Shown here piece by piece: positions 47,184 through 58,264 of a stretch of DNA of 64,000 nt. A program made the position numbers and the translations under genes. The notes beneath the pieces are model-generated. The model did no database searches, was not told the origin of the DNA, and was given only the letters and a program-made list of their open reading frames with translations. Position 1 is the first letter of the stretch; every line of letters begins with the position of its first letter. The stretch comes from Punica granatum (Eukaryota; Streptophyta; Magnoliopsida; Myrtales; Lythraceae), in NCBI RefSeq assembly GCF_007655135.1, contig NC_045134.1, forward strand, positions 5,786,982 through 5,850,981, in the 5' to 3' direction.

Positions 47184-48612
47184 GACCAAGGCATGAGCAC
47201 AGAGAGGGAGGGGGAATGGGGACAGATATGTCCTCGGCGTTTCGTGTTTTGGCAAGTGGAGACTACCATTGCCAAATACACAGGAGATCACAAGTCTACA
47301 TCGCTATACCATGACCAGGAGAAGGAAATGCCAAGGTTTAGAGTGGCTCATCACGCAGATGTGAATTGATGTTCTCTAATTATCTCGAATCCGGACATTA
47401 GTGGCTTAGTGCCATGTCCACGGAAATATTGTAATAAGAGCACACCTGCATCTTCTGATAGCTAGGTGGGCATATTAATGTATGTCTGCGTGTAAGTTCT
47501 GTGTCCTCTGTGCTACATTAATAAAACATGGAGATAAAAGTTCTGATCGCTGCTCTCTTGCTCATTGTTTGTAATTGTTTGATGATCGGTACATTTAAGC
47601 TTTCGTTCATGAAACGATACCTAAAATTAGTATGTTATTTAGTAAGGATATCTGTAAACAAGTGCCCTTGTAAATGTTCCCAGCAGCATCTGACTATATA
47701 TCTCGGTCTCAACGACCCTGACTGACCCATATAACATAAGATCCTATATCCAGGTTCACTTCAAACTAATCGGTATTTGTCAGAAATGGAATAAATAATA
47801 TCAATTATTGCAGAAATCTCAGCACCTGTCTTTATGTGACAACGGGGAGGTCGTCACACTCGGCCTCACATGACATGGACCAGCCAGCTGCTGATTGCAC
47901 GAGGGGGGCACACTCTTCCACTCTTTGGTCGTGGAGATAGCCAAGCGGGGCGTTTTACAACTCTCTGTTAAATCTCTACTCTCAACATAAAAAGTACAAA
48001 TTGGTTACTCCAAGCTAATGAATTCTACATTAACAAACCGTCCTCCGCTTCTTCTCGTACTCAGCTTGATTCGGCTCTCTTAAGAGTTGTGAATTGTAAG
48101 ACTGTATTGTTATTGTCCACTCTTGCACGTACATGTATACATATACTCTTTCGCTCGTCAATATTATAGTAAAAAGTTTTCATAAGTGAAGCTCTGTTTC
48201 TTGAAACACCTTAGATTCCGATATGAGTCCTTGTACTTGAGTTTAATTGTGATATTTGGCTTGTGCATATCCAAAAAAAAAAGAAAGTGTTATTCGGCTT
48301 TGCGTAGTGATGACACCAGCGCAGCCCCGTAATTTATACGGTTCGGAGTAGCTCTGACTCGACCCGAATATTGACAATATCATAACAAGAACATGTGGAA
48401 CTGGATTCGACACCTATTATTTGTTTCATCGTACCGTCAAATTACACACGCAGGGTACCATATATGATCATAACCTGATCATCGGTTACCACAAAAGATG
48501 ACACACATATGAGGTGCTAGGTTCTTGTCATATTTGATTCTGAATAAACTGAAAATCTTTGTTTGACGGACGAAAACTCACATCATCAAAAAATTTCCAA
48601 GAACTGCTCTTC

Positions 48613-48613
<1 letters not shown>

Positions 48614-48652
<39 letters not shown>
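48614..48652. repeat. Poly(C) run of 39
   Basis: Thirty-nine cytosines in a row, in what may be the upstream region or leader of the B3 gene. The length may be uncertain, since such runs are hard to sequence. Confidence 0.9.
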
Positions 48653-48654
<2 letters not shown>

Positions 48655-49145
48655 CCCTCTCTGTCTCTGCACTCTGCAGAGTAACAGACAGAACAAGGAC
48701 AGAGGACAGCCCTGTCTTCTTCTTCCAGCTTTTTTGACCAAACGGCTGGTGAGAGTAGAGTAGAGAGAGGGGGAGAAGAAAACGAATCCTTTTTTTCCCG
48801 TTATGGAAAGATATGCTGCTGCTACGATTGCCTCTGAGCCTGAGCCTCTTTCATATGGATGAGTGGAGCAGCTGCTCTGTTTAATATTTTTCTCCATAGC
48901 CATATTCTTTCCCTTCCTGCTCTCTTCTTCTTCTTCTTTTTCTTCTTTTTCTTCTTCTTCTCGTTCTTTAAGCTAACCTTCTGGTCTGAGTGTTGGTAAT
49001 GTTTTGAGTGCTCAATGCTCATATACTTGCAATAGAGAGTACATAAGTACTAAGTAGTGAATGTGTATGAAACAGCGGTGTTTGTTCTTTTTTAATCTGA
49101 CCATGTCTTTTCTTCTTTTCTGGGAATGCAGTGCGGGGATCGACT

Positions 49146-50492
49146 ATGTCTGGTTCGAACAAGCATACCTTTTTCAAGATTTACCTTCCCGAACAAAGCG
49201 CCCGTAGGATTGTAATAGAAACTTAACACTCTCCTCTCTCCCGTCTCATAGTTCTATAGCTTGATCGATTCCGGTGATTGTACTGTAGCTTTTGTACAAG
49301 TCACGATCATCTGTCTGTTTATCGAAACTAAAAGCATAATTTTTCTATTATGTTCTTCACGGCGAGTTGTGGACGATTCATTTGCCCATATCTTATCCTT
49401 CGACTGAAAACCGTATTCCTTCCCAGCTCTTAATAGTTAATATCGTGTATTTTGTGACTCCAATAACTGCAGAGAATCCCTCCCGCGTATCGGAAGCATA
49501 TGAAAGGGAAGGACTCGGGAGATGTTCACCTGAAGGGACCCAGCGGCTACTGTTGGCCGGCGAGGCTTACCAAGGAGAGCGGCAACTTATATCTCGCCCG
49601 AGGGTGGCCCGCGTTCGTGAGGGACCACGGCATACAACGCGGTCACTTCCTGTTGTTCAGGTTCGATGGCGAGACAACCTTAAAGGTTAAGGTCTTCAGC
49701 GGCACTGCATGTGAGGACAAGGCTGCATTCGGTGCCAAACCTTCCCGAGGCAACGGTAATGACCCACGCAAGCCCAGGGAAGAGCTTGTCGCAAAGGTGA
49801 GAGAGGAGGATGGTTCTGGGCACAGAGCAGGTAATTATCATCGATTCCGTTTGAAAACTTTCAATGAAATAAATCACTTTCTTCGCGGCAGTTAAGGTTC
49901 TGGCTTTGATGTGTTCAGAGAAAGTTGTGCTGCAAGAACCGGGGCCATCCACTTCTACTTTCCCATCTTTCACAAAAAAACTCAAAGCCTACAGCGTTGT
50001 AGGCCGGGAGAGGGGAAAGACTCTCGTAAGTTTGTTTCTAATGCCTCAAATTGCTAAGTCCGTATATATAAATATAACGTTCCTGCTCGTGTTTGCAATT
50101 GCATTACTGCTGCTGCGACCGCTTCTTATCAGTAATGGTATTTTAGCCAAAACCGAAGAATAGAACTAAAGAGCACATCATCATTAATGAGTTAATATGG
50201 ATTTCCTGGATTCTCTTTCTTTTGAGTTATGAATTGTTATTTGTCATAGGTGATTGACAGTACATTCGCCAAAATCCATTTCGTGAAGCCGAGGATGCCG
50301 ATTGTTCTACGATGGGAGGACAAGGAATGGCCTGTTATCGTGACCAAGTCGAGTGAGCGCTATTACCTACGTGGAGGATGGCCGAAGTTCGTGAAGGAGA
50401 GCAAAGTCCAGGAAGGGGACACTTGCAAGTTTGAGCTGGTGGATCGATTTGTCCTGCGTGTGCATGTCTTGAAGTGCGTAGAGGAAGAGTAG
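49146..50492 (+). CDS. REM-like protein with two B3 DNA-binding domains, 266 aa, four coding exons
   Basis: B3 proteins bind DNA in plant nuclei; REM types act in reproductive growth and vernalisation. My exons are 49,146-49,211, 49,473-49,830, 49,892-50,025 and 50,250-50,492, all GT-AG and frame-consistent. Exon 1 gives HTFFKIYLPEQSARRI and exon 2 RIPPAYRKHM, which together make the usual start of a B3 fold. GPSGYCWPARLTKESGNLYL, GWPAFVRDHGIQRGHFLLF and FDGETTLKVKVF complete domain 1 (residues 8-105). A Pro/Ser linker follows. Exon 4 gives PIVLRWEDKEWPVIV, GGWPKFVKESKVQEGDTCKF and DRFVLRVHVLK as domain 2 (187-262). Domain 2 lacks about 20 residues at its start, so a small exon may be missing from my model. 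A CAG acceptor ends at 49,131, just before the ATG, which implies a leader intron. Confidence 0.88.
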
Positions 50493-52877
50493 CCTGATGA
50501 GTTCTGAGCCTGAAGATAGGTGTTATTAACCCCAAAAGAAACCCGACACTGATCTTATAAACCGTATTGGCACCAGCATTGTCGTAATGACTTTAAACTT
50601 TTTGCATTCAGAGTAAATTATTTCTGAATTCCGATAGTATGATCTTATCTTCTGCTAAAATATCGATGAATGGGCGATCAATTTTCGTGCTGCCTGATGA
50701 AGAGCCAAACTGGTACTGCAGTGATTGATGTTGAGCATCGACCATGAAATGAGGTCTTACAGCAATTTCATATTCTTGTTTTCAGCTTTCGCTTTGGGAC
50801 AGACCACTTCGATATATAGTTACCACGTAGGCATAGAGCTCTCTCGATGTCGATTACCCTCTGCATGCAAATACAATGGAACATATACAAGTGATTCGAT
50901 TTTCATCCTACTTAGTAGTCTTTACACAAATGAGATTAGAAGAGCGATCCTGACCCGTGTGACAGCAATTTGTTGAGAATAATATGTTGATGAATTTTCA
51001 AATAAGTTTCTCACTTAATTTTCTGCAGCATTTGTGCCGGAGACCATTTGCTCATTGCAACTTCGTGTGTTTTCTCACATGTGCTTGATTTTGCATTAGG
51101 ATCAACTACTAGCAGGCATCAGTATAGTTTCAGATGAGCTCGTCATTCAAATGGTCGGTCTCAACAAGACAAAGTATCGATTACACATTGGAGAAAGTTC
51201 ATCAAGTTTAAGTGAGCAGAGCAGTTTATTGGGGCGAGCCGATGCGAAAAATTGTTTGAATGTTTACTCTCCCCTGGCCATCATTCTGAGATAGAAACTT
51301 CAAATACATTCTGGACTGTTTTTATAGTCGTCCTTAAGTAATAGGGCCTTCCGCTTTCTAAAGTACTGATCTTTGAATTTATACAGAAGTTATCTCTTCA
51401 TTTGGCCAGATTCCTAGGCTCAAGAGGTTCGGATATCTGTAACCATTCTGACCCCTTCCTGATCTACTACATCTCACTGGTGTCGATTGGCATCGTCCTT
51501 GACTTGATTCCAATAGATGAAACCTACCACTCAGATCTCCCGATTCCCGAGTGGAATATTTGGAGGGGCCTAGTTTCAAGTTTAGATTCTCTCGAGTTCT
51601 TCAAATTGTTTATGGACCGGAAGAGAAACTCGTCAAGAAGCTTCCCGGACAGGATTATTTTGCATCGCGCTTTGATGTGATCATAAAGCTGCTGGCCTAC
51701 CAGATAATTGTTGTCATTATGGATGATGATTGTTCAAGCTTGTACTTTGTCCGTCATTTATTATGAAGTTCTGGTCACATCCTCTGTCGATGGCTTGTAT
51801 TTTGGTCGTGATCTTTTGTATTCATATGATTAGAGTCCTACAAATTTGCTTGATTAAGCATGTTGAATCATACAATTTACATCATGTGATTCCCCGTGGT
51901 GTTTAGAAATGGTTAGATTGGTAACATCTTATAAAGACAGGAAGCTATATTCGATTCAAGTGAATATATCAATCGAGACAATTATAGTCGAGCAACGGTC
52001 CTTGTTTCAGCCTCTTTGATGGTCATTTATGACCAGAGGAGACTCCTAATGTGACTAACCGTCGTACGGTAACTGCATTCCATTTCTCAAGTTTTTGCTC
52101 GTTTGCTTCTTGACTTTGCAACTCACGAGTTGAATTTGGTATGTCAAAGCGTGCATTGAGGACCGAATTATCATATCAAATTAGTATGTTAATTAATAAG
52201 GATGTCTCTAAACGGGTACCTTTATAAATGTCCCCAGCAGCACCTGACTATCTCGGTCTATAAGAGCCCGACTGGCCCAATCTAATATGAAGGCAATTGT
52301 TGCGCGGACTAACTTCCTCGGAGAGCTGTGTTCTTTCCTCTGGGCACATTTTCTTTCCATAGTTCCTAACAGCTTAGCCCCTAATTTGTTGTTTGGCGGG
52401 GTCTTATAAGCCTTGCCTTTGGGTTTTCTAATTTTTCCTTGGGCATTAGCCTCGTTACCAGATGATAAAAAAAAAAATTAAGGAAAATGTGACATCATCA
52501 TCATCAACCTGAGATCAAGATGAATTCGATTATCACCACGAAAGTTATAATGCCACTTTATTTCTCCTTTCTCTATCGCCTCCTATGATTATGGATCTCA
52601 TATATAATCATAGAAAAATTAGAGAATAAAATTCCTTCTCAATGATCTCGTTTCTAATCGTAGTTCGAGGTTTATGCTAGGTCAAGCCAGTTACGGGAAG
52701 CTGATGGGCCAACTAATGTTGCTCTCACTGTTGGATTAACTAATTAAGTTCAGATTGATTTTATACAATATTCCCTCGGGTCGAGAATAATCTATGAAAT
52801 CAACCCATTAAAGATGAAAATGAAAAAAGAACTCATGAATCATTGCTCCCATCACCTAGTTTATATTATCATTATAC
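50493..52877. other. Downstream of the B3 gene; no assignable gene
   Basis: The 3' untranslated part of the B3 gene probably lies at the start. Open frames at 51,402-51,680 and 51,551-51,766 overlap in two frames and contain text such as YGPEEKLVKKLPGQDYFASR that I cannot place; they may be decayed coding sequence. The block C right flank is at 52,140-52,290. Confidence 0.5.
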
Positions 52878-54454
52878 TGTCTTCCTACCTGATTAACGGA
52901 AAATGTTAAGTTAATTGTTGTGGTAGTGAGAAATTGGGTCTTGATCACGTGCAAGCCACGAGCCTTGCAGGTCATGAGCGTTGAGCTTTTCACGAGCAAC
53001 TTGCAAAAGGGGAGGATCAAGGGGAGTCTCGATCTCCCTCTCTAATGTTTAGATGAGAATATGTATAAAAAAATAATGAATTTAACTTAGGATTTATGAG
53101 TAACTGAAAATGTATTTATAGAGATTGTAGCAAATCTCCAATAGAATATTATAATATATATCAAATATTTAGTTGCACACAAACAAGTAGATATACTTGC
53201 CAAACTATATGGTTAGAGATATTATAATATCTCATAAAGATATTGATAGATATATCAAGAATATCAATAGATGTACAAGATATATAAGTAGAGAAATATC
53301 CTTTTTAGGATTTAAGCACCGATTTGGGTGTATCAAGGTGGACCCGGTAAGTCGAGCCGGACTAGTCGGGTCAATTTTTCGATCCTTAACATAGCCCCGC
53401 ACTCCCGTCAGCTCGAGAGGTTGCGGGAAGTGGATCAATTCACAATTGCCGTCATCGCGTCGTAAGCGGTGTCTTGGCACGATGGTAGACTTTGCATCGC
53501 TTGTTCAATCTTGTGAAAAGCAAACTTGTTCATGGTTATCGGACGTTATTGTTTCCGTGAAGGGGACTCCGTTCTTGGATATCGAACATTACTGCTCCTA
53601 TGAAGGAAAGCCTTGCTCTTGGTTATCGAGCATTGTTGCTTCCGCGAGGGGAGACTCCGCTCTTGGTTATCGAGTGTTGTTCATCCCTTGGTTATCGGGA
53701 TGTAGTCCTTGGCTATTGGACTTAGCCTTTGGTTATCTGGCGTCACTCTATCCTTGGCTATCAGAAGTTTATTCATCCCTTGGTTATCGGGATATAGTCC
53801 TTGGTTATCGGACTCAATGGAGACCCTTGGTTATCGGGTTTTGCCCTTGGTTATCGGGCACGATAAAGACCCTTGGTTATTGGGTGTGATCAATGTCAGA
53901 AGCGTAGTCCCCTAGCGATCAATATACTGTCTTCTTACCTGATTAACGAGAAAATGTTAAGTTAATTGTTGAGGTCGTGAAAAATCGGGTCTTGATCAAG
54001 TGCAAGCCACGAGCCTTGCAGGTCACGAGCCTCGAGCTTCCACGAGCAACCTGCAAAAGGGGTAGATCGAGGAGAGTCTCGATTTCCTCTCCGTTGCTTA
54101 AATGAGAATATGTACAGAAAAGTAATGAATTAACTTAAGGATTAGGCATACCTGAAGATATATTTATAGAGATTGTAACAAATCTCCAATAGAATATCAT
54201 AATCCATATCAAATATTAAGTTGCACACAGCAAGTAGATATACTTGCCAAATATATGGTTAGAAATAGTATAATATCTCATAAAGATATTGATAGAACAT
54301 TCTAGAGATATATCAAGAATATCAATAGATGTACAAGAGATATAAGTGGAGAAATATTCTTTTTAGGATTTAATTACTGATTTGGGTATGTCAAAATAGA
54401 CCCAGAATAAAAAGTTGAATAAGACGGGCCAGGTCAATTTTCCGATACCTAACA
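52878..54454. mobile_element. TRIM-like short LTR element (about 1.58 kb)
   Basis: Two direct repeats, 52,878-53,391 (514 bp) and 53,928-54,454 (527 bp), share TGTCTTC...TAACA ends, GCAAGCCACGAGCCTTGCAG and TAGTTGCACAC-like internal text. They enclose only 536 bp without retroviral genes. On the minus strand a purine-rich GACGGGAGTGCGGGGC ends just before a TGTTAAGG LTR start, which suggests minus orientation. No target duplication or primer site could be fixed, so ends and orientation are provisional. Confidence 0.75.
53520..53890. repeat. TTGGTTATCGG short tandem repeats inside the TRIM-like element
   Basis: The core CTTGGTTATCGG/A recurs at least a dozen times with variable spacers of about 8-45 bp (for example CCTTGGTTATCGGGATATAG and CCTTGGTTATCGGACTC). 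It fills most of the internal region. Confidence 0.85.
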
Positions 54455-57000
54455 TTAAAGAAGGAAGCTTTCATCAGGATCCATCCCGTGATTGCAGGTG
54501 TACGTGGCATCGGATATTTGAGCAGATAAAGATAAACAGGTAAGCTCATATCACTGATATTGTTTCACATCGTCTTCTCTGTATCAAAAAAATGAGTCAT
54601 GAAATGCCATTTAACGTAATATAATATCGACATACATACGGGTAATGACTAATGGAACTATACCAGTGAGTGATTAACATATACATATGTAAATAGGAAA
54701 ATGAAAGGGTACCATTTATGTATTGTTTGAATTAGGTCGGTCCACTTGGAATAAAACTCTTTCTTTTCAAGATCTTTTCTCAGGAGAGAAAATATCGAAT
54801 CACCCTAAATCAATTTTTTTTCGGTGTGTACCGTGGTATTCAAAAGCTCAATGGGATCTGACTAATTCAGTCGGGAGATCGAGTATTAGAGGTTATTCTC
54901 CCTCTTTATAAGTGCGCTTTCCGGGGTTCGAACTTGTGGTCTCCTCCTTACGGGAGTAAATTGCTTACCCCTCATACAACAATTTTATTGGTAGCCTAAA
55001 TCAATTCTTGTTGATATCATATTCGTGCGTTTTTTGACTCAACATGATGGGTCGCAACTCCTCTCCTCCCCGGGCCTTTTCTCATTGGTTTGCTTCTAAT
55101 CTGACTAGATGCAGGTTTGTGCGTTTCATGAGTATCCCAAACTCCGTAGCCTTTCCCCCTTGCCATTGCATCGCTTCCCATGTTTATCTACTTTTCAAAT
55201 GATTTTCACCGGGGGGGTCCACATTAAAAAGGAAATCAGTGTGAAACCATTCATTTTGTCTTTACATTATTAAACGTCCACCAAACAACTGACACAGTTT
55301 GATCGTTGTTATCATATGTTGCATATTGGGCACGTGTTAATACGTGTTAAGGATCTAAGCAAACAAGAAAAGAAATTAGAGTAACCCCAATTAATAAATT
55401 AAGAGTAAGGAGTGATAGGTGTCCTGTCATGACATTCATAATTAATGAAAAGTATCCTAATGCGGGAAACATCATAATTAATAAGAATATCGATTAAGAG
55501 TTTTAGTGAAATGTCACGAGAACGAGACGCTTATAATTTATTTTGATTTATTTGCTACGTGTTTGTTTATGTAGTTTGATATCTCTATTTTCTTCAAGTA
55601 AAGTCATGAATTCAAATATCTAAGGGATTTGGTCTAGAGATTAAAGAGGAGTTCATGTATCCACATGATCCTGAATTCAAAACTCCTGAGACCACCAGAA
55701 TGTCTTTAAGTGGTTATCCATTTAAGTCAATTTGGGTTTTATAAATGAAAAAAATCATGATTAGGAGAAGTTTAACTTTTAGTGGGCCATCTTATTAGAA
55801 TCGAACGCATTTAATTTATGCTGACAATGGAGTTTCATATATGTATTTCCATGTCAACAAACATCATATCCTAAGGAGGAAGTATCAATACCGTCATCCA
55901 TATACAGTATCACTATGCATATGTATGTTACCCTCCATCAACTTTTTCAAGGACTACTTGTGAGTGTCTTAATAAGCATCTTGCAGTCGGGGATGACCCG
56001 AGGATGCAGAGGGAATACTGGCCAATCCATGAGATGGTCGGATAAATCGTGCTTGAAGTTCCCTCCCTTTCTCAGGGGATTCCAGCATAATGAGGACCCG
56101 AGCAGTCCTATAACCCAGGAACGGGAGACCACGGTTGGCCCGAGCAGGTCTAGTGGTTTCAGTGCCGATCAGCCAGGGTTCTCACCGTGCCATGACAAGC
56201 GTTGCGAGCAGGTGCTTAGAGAGATTTTTCTGTTGAGAGCATAGTCTCATCGGATGATGGGAGAGTTGTTGGAACTGCGACATATTATTTTATCTATGGC
56301 TGCGAAGAGGGCGCTGTAGGTGGGATTGCAGGAGGGCTTTAATCTACTAGGTTCGTATCATGATCAAACCCCGACAAAGTCTATTTTTGTGGCCCCCAGA
56401 AGATGGAGAAGGGAATGATGAGTATAACTGGCGAGTGAGTAAAGTATGATTCGATGAGCAGCCACCTTCTGTAAGAAGTCATGGATCAGACAGTTTCTAA
56501 ATAAGAGCGCCCAAGAGCACTTGATTGACACCAACCACATGAGCACCATCTCTCTTTCTTAAAAGTGAATCAACATATTTTGTGATTACTGAAGACATTA
56601 GGTCTTGGAATATTATCACGGTCTTGAAAACAAGGAATATTGCTTTAAAGTCAAAACAGAGAGCCTAATCACTATGATCATGTGAGCTTAGTTACTTTTG
56701 AAAAAACTAGTATATGTATGACAACAATATTTTTCTGAATGCATGCTGGTCGATCGTGATATGATGGCACCTTTCGATAACTCATCTCATGCATCCTTAT
56801 TAGTTCCCCATCTGTGGGAGCATGCATTCCCAGAATGCTGATGGCAAATTTGAATTGAATTGTTTCATGAAGACACAACCTCCAGTTGATGTCTTTCTGT
56901 CATCAGAACAACTTTTCCTCTTCGGCTGATGTCAGGGTGAAACAGAAGATCTTTTCGGACGGCCCGGCTCTGTGATGAGATTTCTCTTCAGGATGAATAT
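54455..57000. other. Intergenic DNA without recognisable genes
   Basis: Only short open frames are present; the longest (55,915-56,244) resembles nothing I know. CCGGGGTTCGAACTTGTGG near 54,920 looks like a B box or a transposon piece, without a matching A box. Confidence 0.55.
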
Positions 57001-58264
57001 TTTCAATCTCTGAGCTTAATTAGAGGAGGAGGCCAGCAGTATCCCTTATAAATCCCCTCCACTCTCTGTTGTGCCGGCTTCTTGATCAATATGTTACTTG
57101 ACTTTCCAGTATCACTATCAGAATCCAAATTTCTAGAACCATTTCTGCCTGCTAGATCATCCGATAAGAGCTTTGGTTCGGTCACATCATATCATGCTAG
57201 CTCATCAGTTCCTTCAGGTTGTACACAGAGATACTAAACTTTTAGGCAAATAATCGATCCCACAACCTGCAGAACAAGAAATAAAATCCTAACTCTAAGA
57301 TGTGAAAAGAGAAGTTGCTAACATGACGGAAAAAGAGATGATTGTGGAAAAGAAAAAAAAAATACCAAGCAACAAAAAGAATCACCATCATTTCTCGAAA
57401 GGACATCCAACTCATTTCTGGCTTCATCTAATTACTCAAGAAGACGACCACACATTCCTGCGAACTGAGTGAACAATAAACAACCAATCCATATATACCA
57501 AATAGTTACATCAGATTCCAGCAGAAAAGCATCAAACAGTGCAAAGGTGCATTGCGAATCAGAATGCATCAACTTCAAAGGGAAAAAAAGCTTATCCCAT
57601 GAGCTCACTTCAGGAGGGTCTCCATTTTCCAGGTATTTGGTGATCCAACGGTGATTATCAGTTGTAAAGCATTGATTCATCAGTATAATGAGCACATACT
57701 GGCTTACTGATTCCATGGAGGTATGATGGTGGAGATTTGAAAAGGAAAAGAGAGGAAATTTAAGAACTAACAAAGCAGAACATTTCGTTATTAGATTATT
57801 ATGACAATACATACACACAGTGAATTCCAACACATGGCACATACTATATGCACATGATGATGGAATACAGAAAGGTTGGAGACCACATCTCCTTTATTTT
57901 GACATATATCCAAAGTACAAGTACACATAGACATGTCCCGGTTCATCAGAACCCGGGACAAAGTCGAATCCTTCAGCTTCACTTGAAGAGACTTGGCAGT
58001 TCCTTGGAAGGGACGATGACTTACGGTCCCTTGAAGTGGACAGTTCGCAAACTCGTCTGACATGGCATGGTCCTCCATTGTCCTTGACCTGGCTTTCTTG
58101 ACTGAACTAGCTCTTCCGGGCTGCCTTTTGCCAGGGCATTTACTGTTTGTACTCTTTACCGTGCTAGCAATGGAAGCTCCATTTGCCAACACAATTACCC
58201 AGCACCATGGACTCAATTAGAAATTGCCATCCTGGTACTTTGATGTAAGCACTACAGGCGGAGT
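57001..58264 (-). other. Downstream region of the Trp-repeat gene; unassigned minus-strand frames
   Basis: The first part is probably the 3' untranslated region of the gene ending at 58,265; the minus strand has AATAAA at 57,893-57,898. Beyond it, minus-strand frames hold hydrophobic text (VTIWYIWIGCLLFTQFAGM near 57,480) and acidic/basic text (RNGSRNLDSDSDTGKSS near 57,120). They have no good starts or splice sites I trust. They may be remains of another gene. Confidence 0.4.

Larger units (their letters stand above)
45097..48130. repeat. Duplicated block B
   Basis: It shares the left flank, both family genes and the right flank with block A (35,877-40,240) in the same order, but is more compact. 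The space between the divergent genes is only about 150 bp and lacks the SINEs and MITE of block A, so it is nearer to the ancestral arrangement. Block C starts 60 bp after its end. Confidence 0.8.
48191..52290. repeat. Duplicated block C around a B3 gene
   Basis: The left flank 48,191-48,540 matches 35,877-36,185 and 45,097-45,300 (GCTCTGTTTCTTGAAACACC, GAGTAGCTC, ATGACACA..ATATGAGG). The right flank 52,140-52,290 matches the right flanks of A and B (TTAGTATGTTA, AAGGATGTCTCTAAA, CCCAGCAGCACCTGACTAT). Between them is the B3-domain gene instead of family genes. Confidence 0.6.

Noticed and set aside
48586..48903. Minus-strand frame with a poly-Gly run
   Set aside because: The Gly run is just the poly(C) tract read backwards; no conserved sequence around it.
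53446..53889. 147-codon open frame in the TRIM-like element
   Set aside because: It only reads the TTGGTTATCGG repeats and has no conserved domain.
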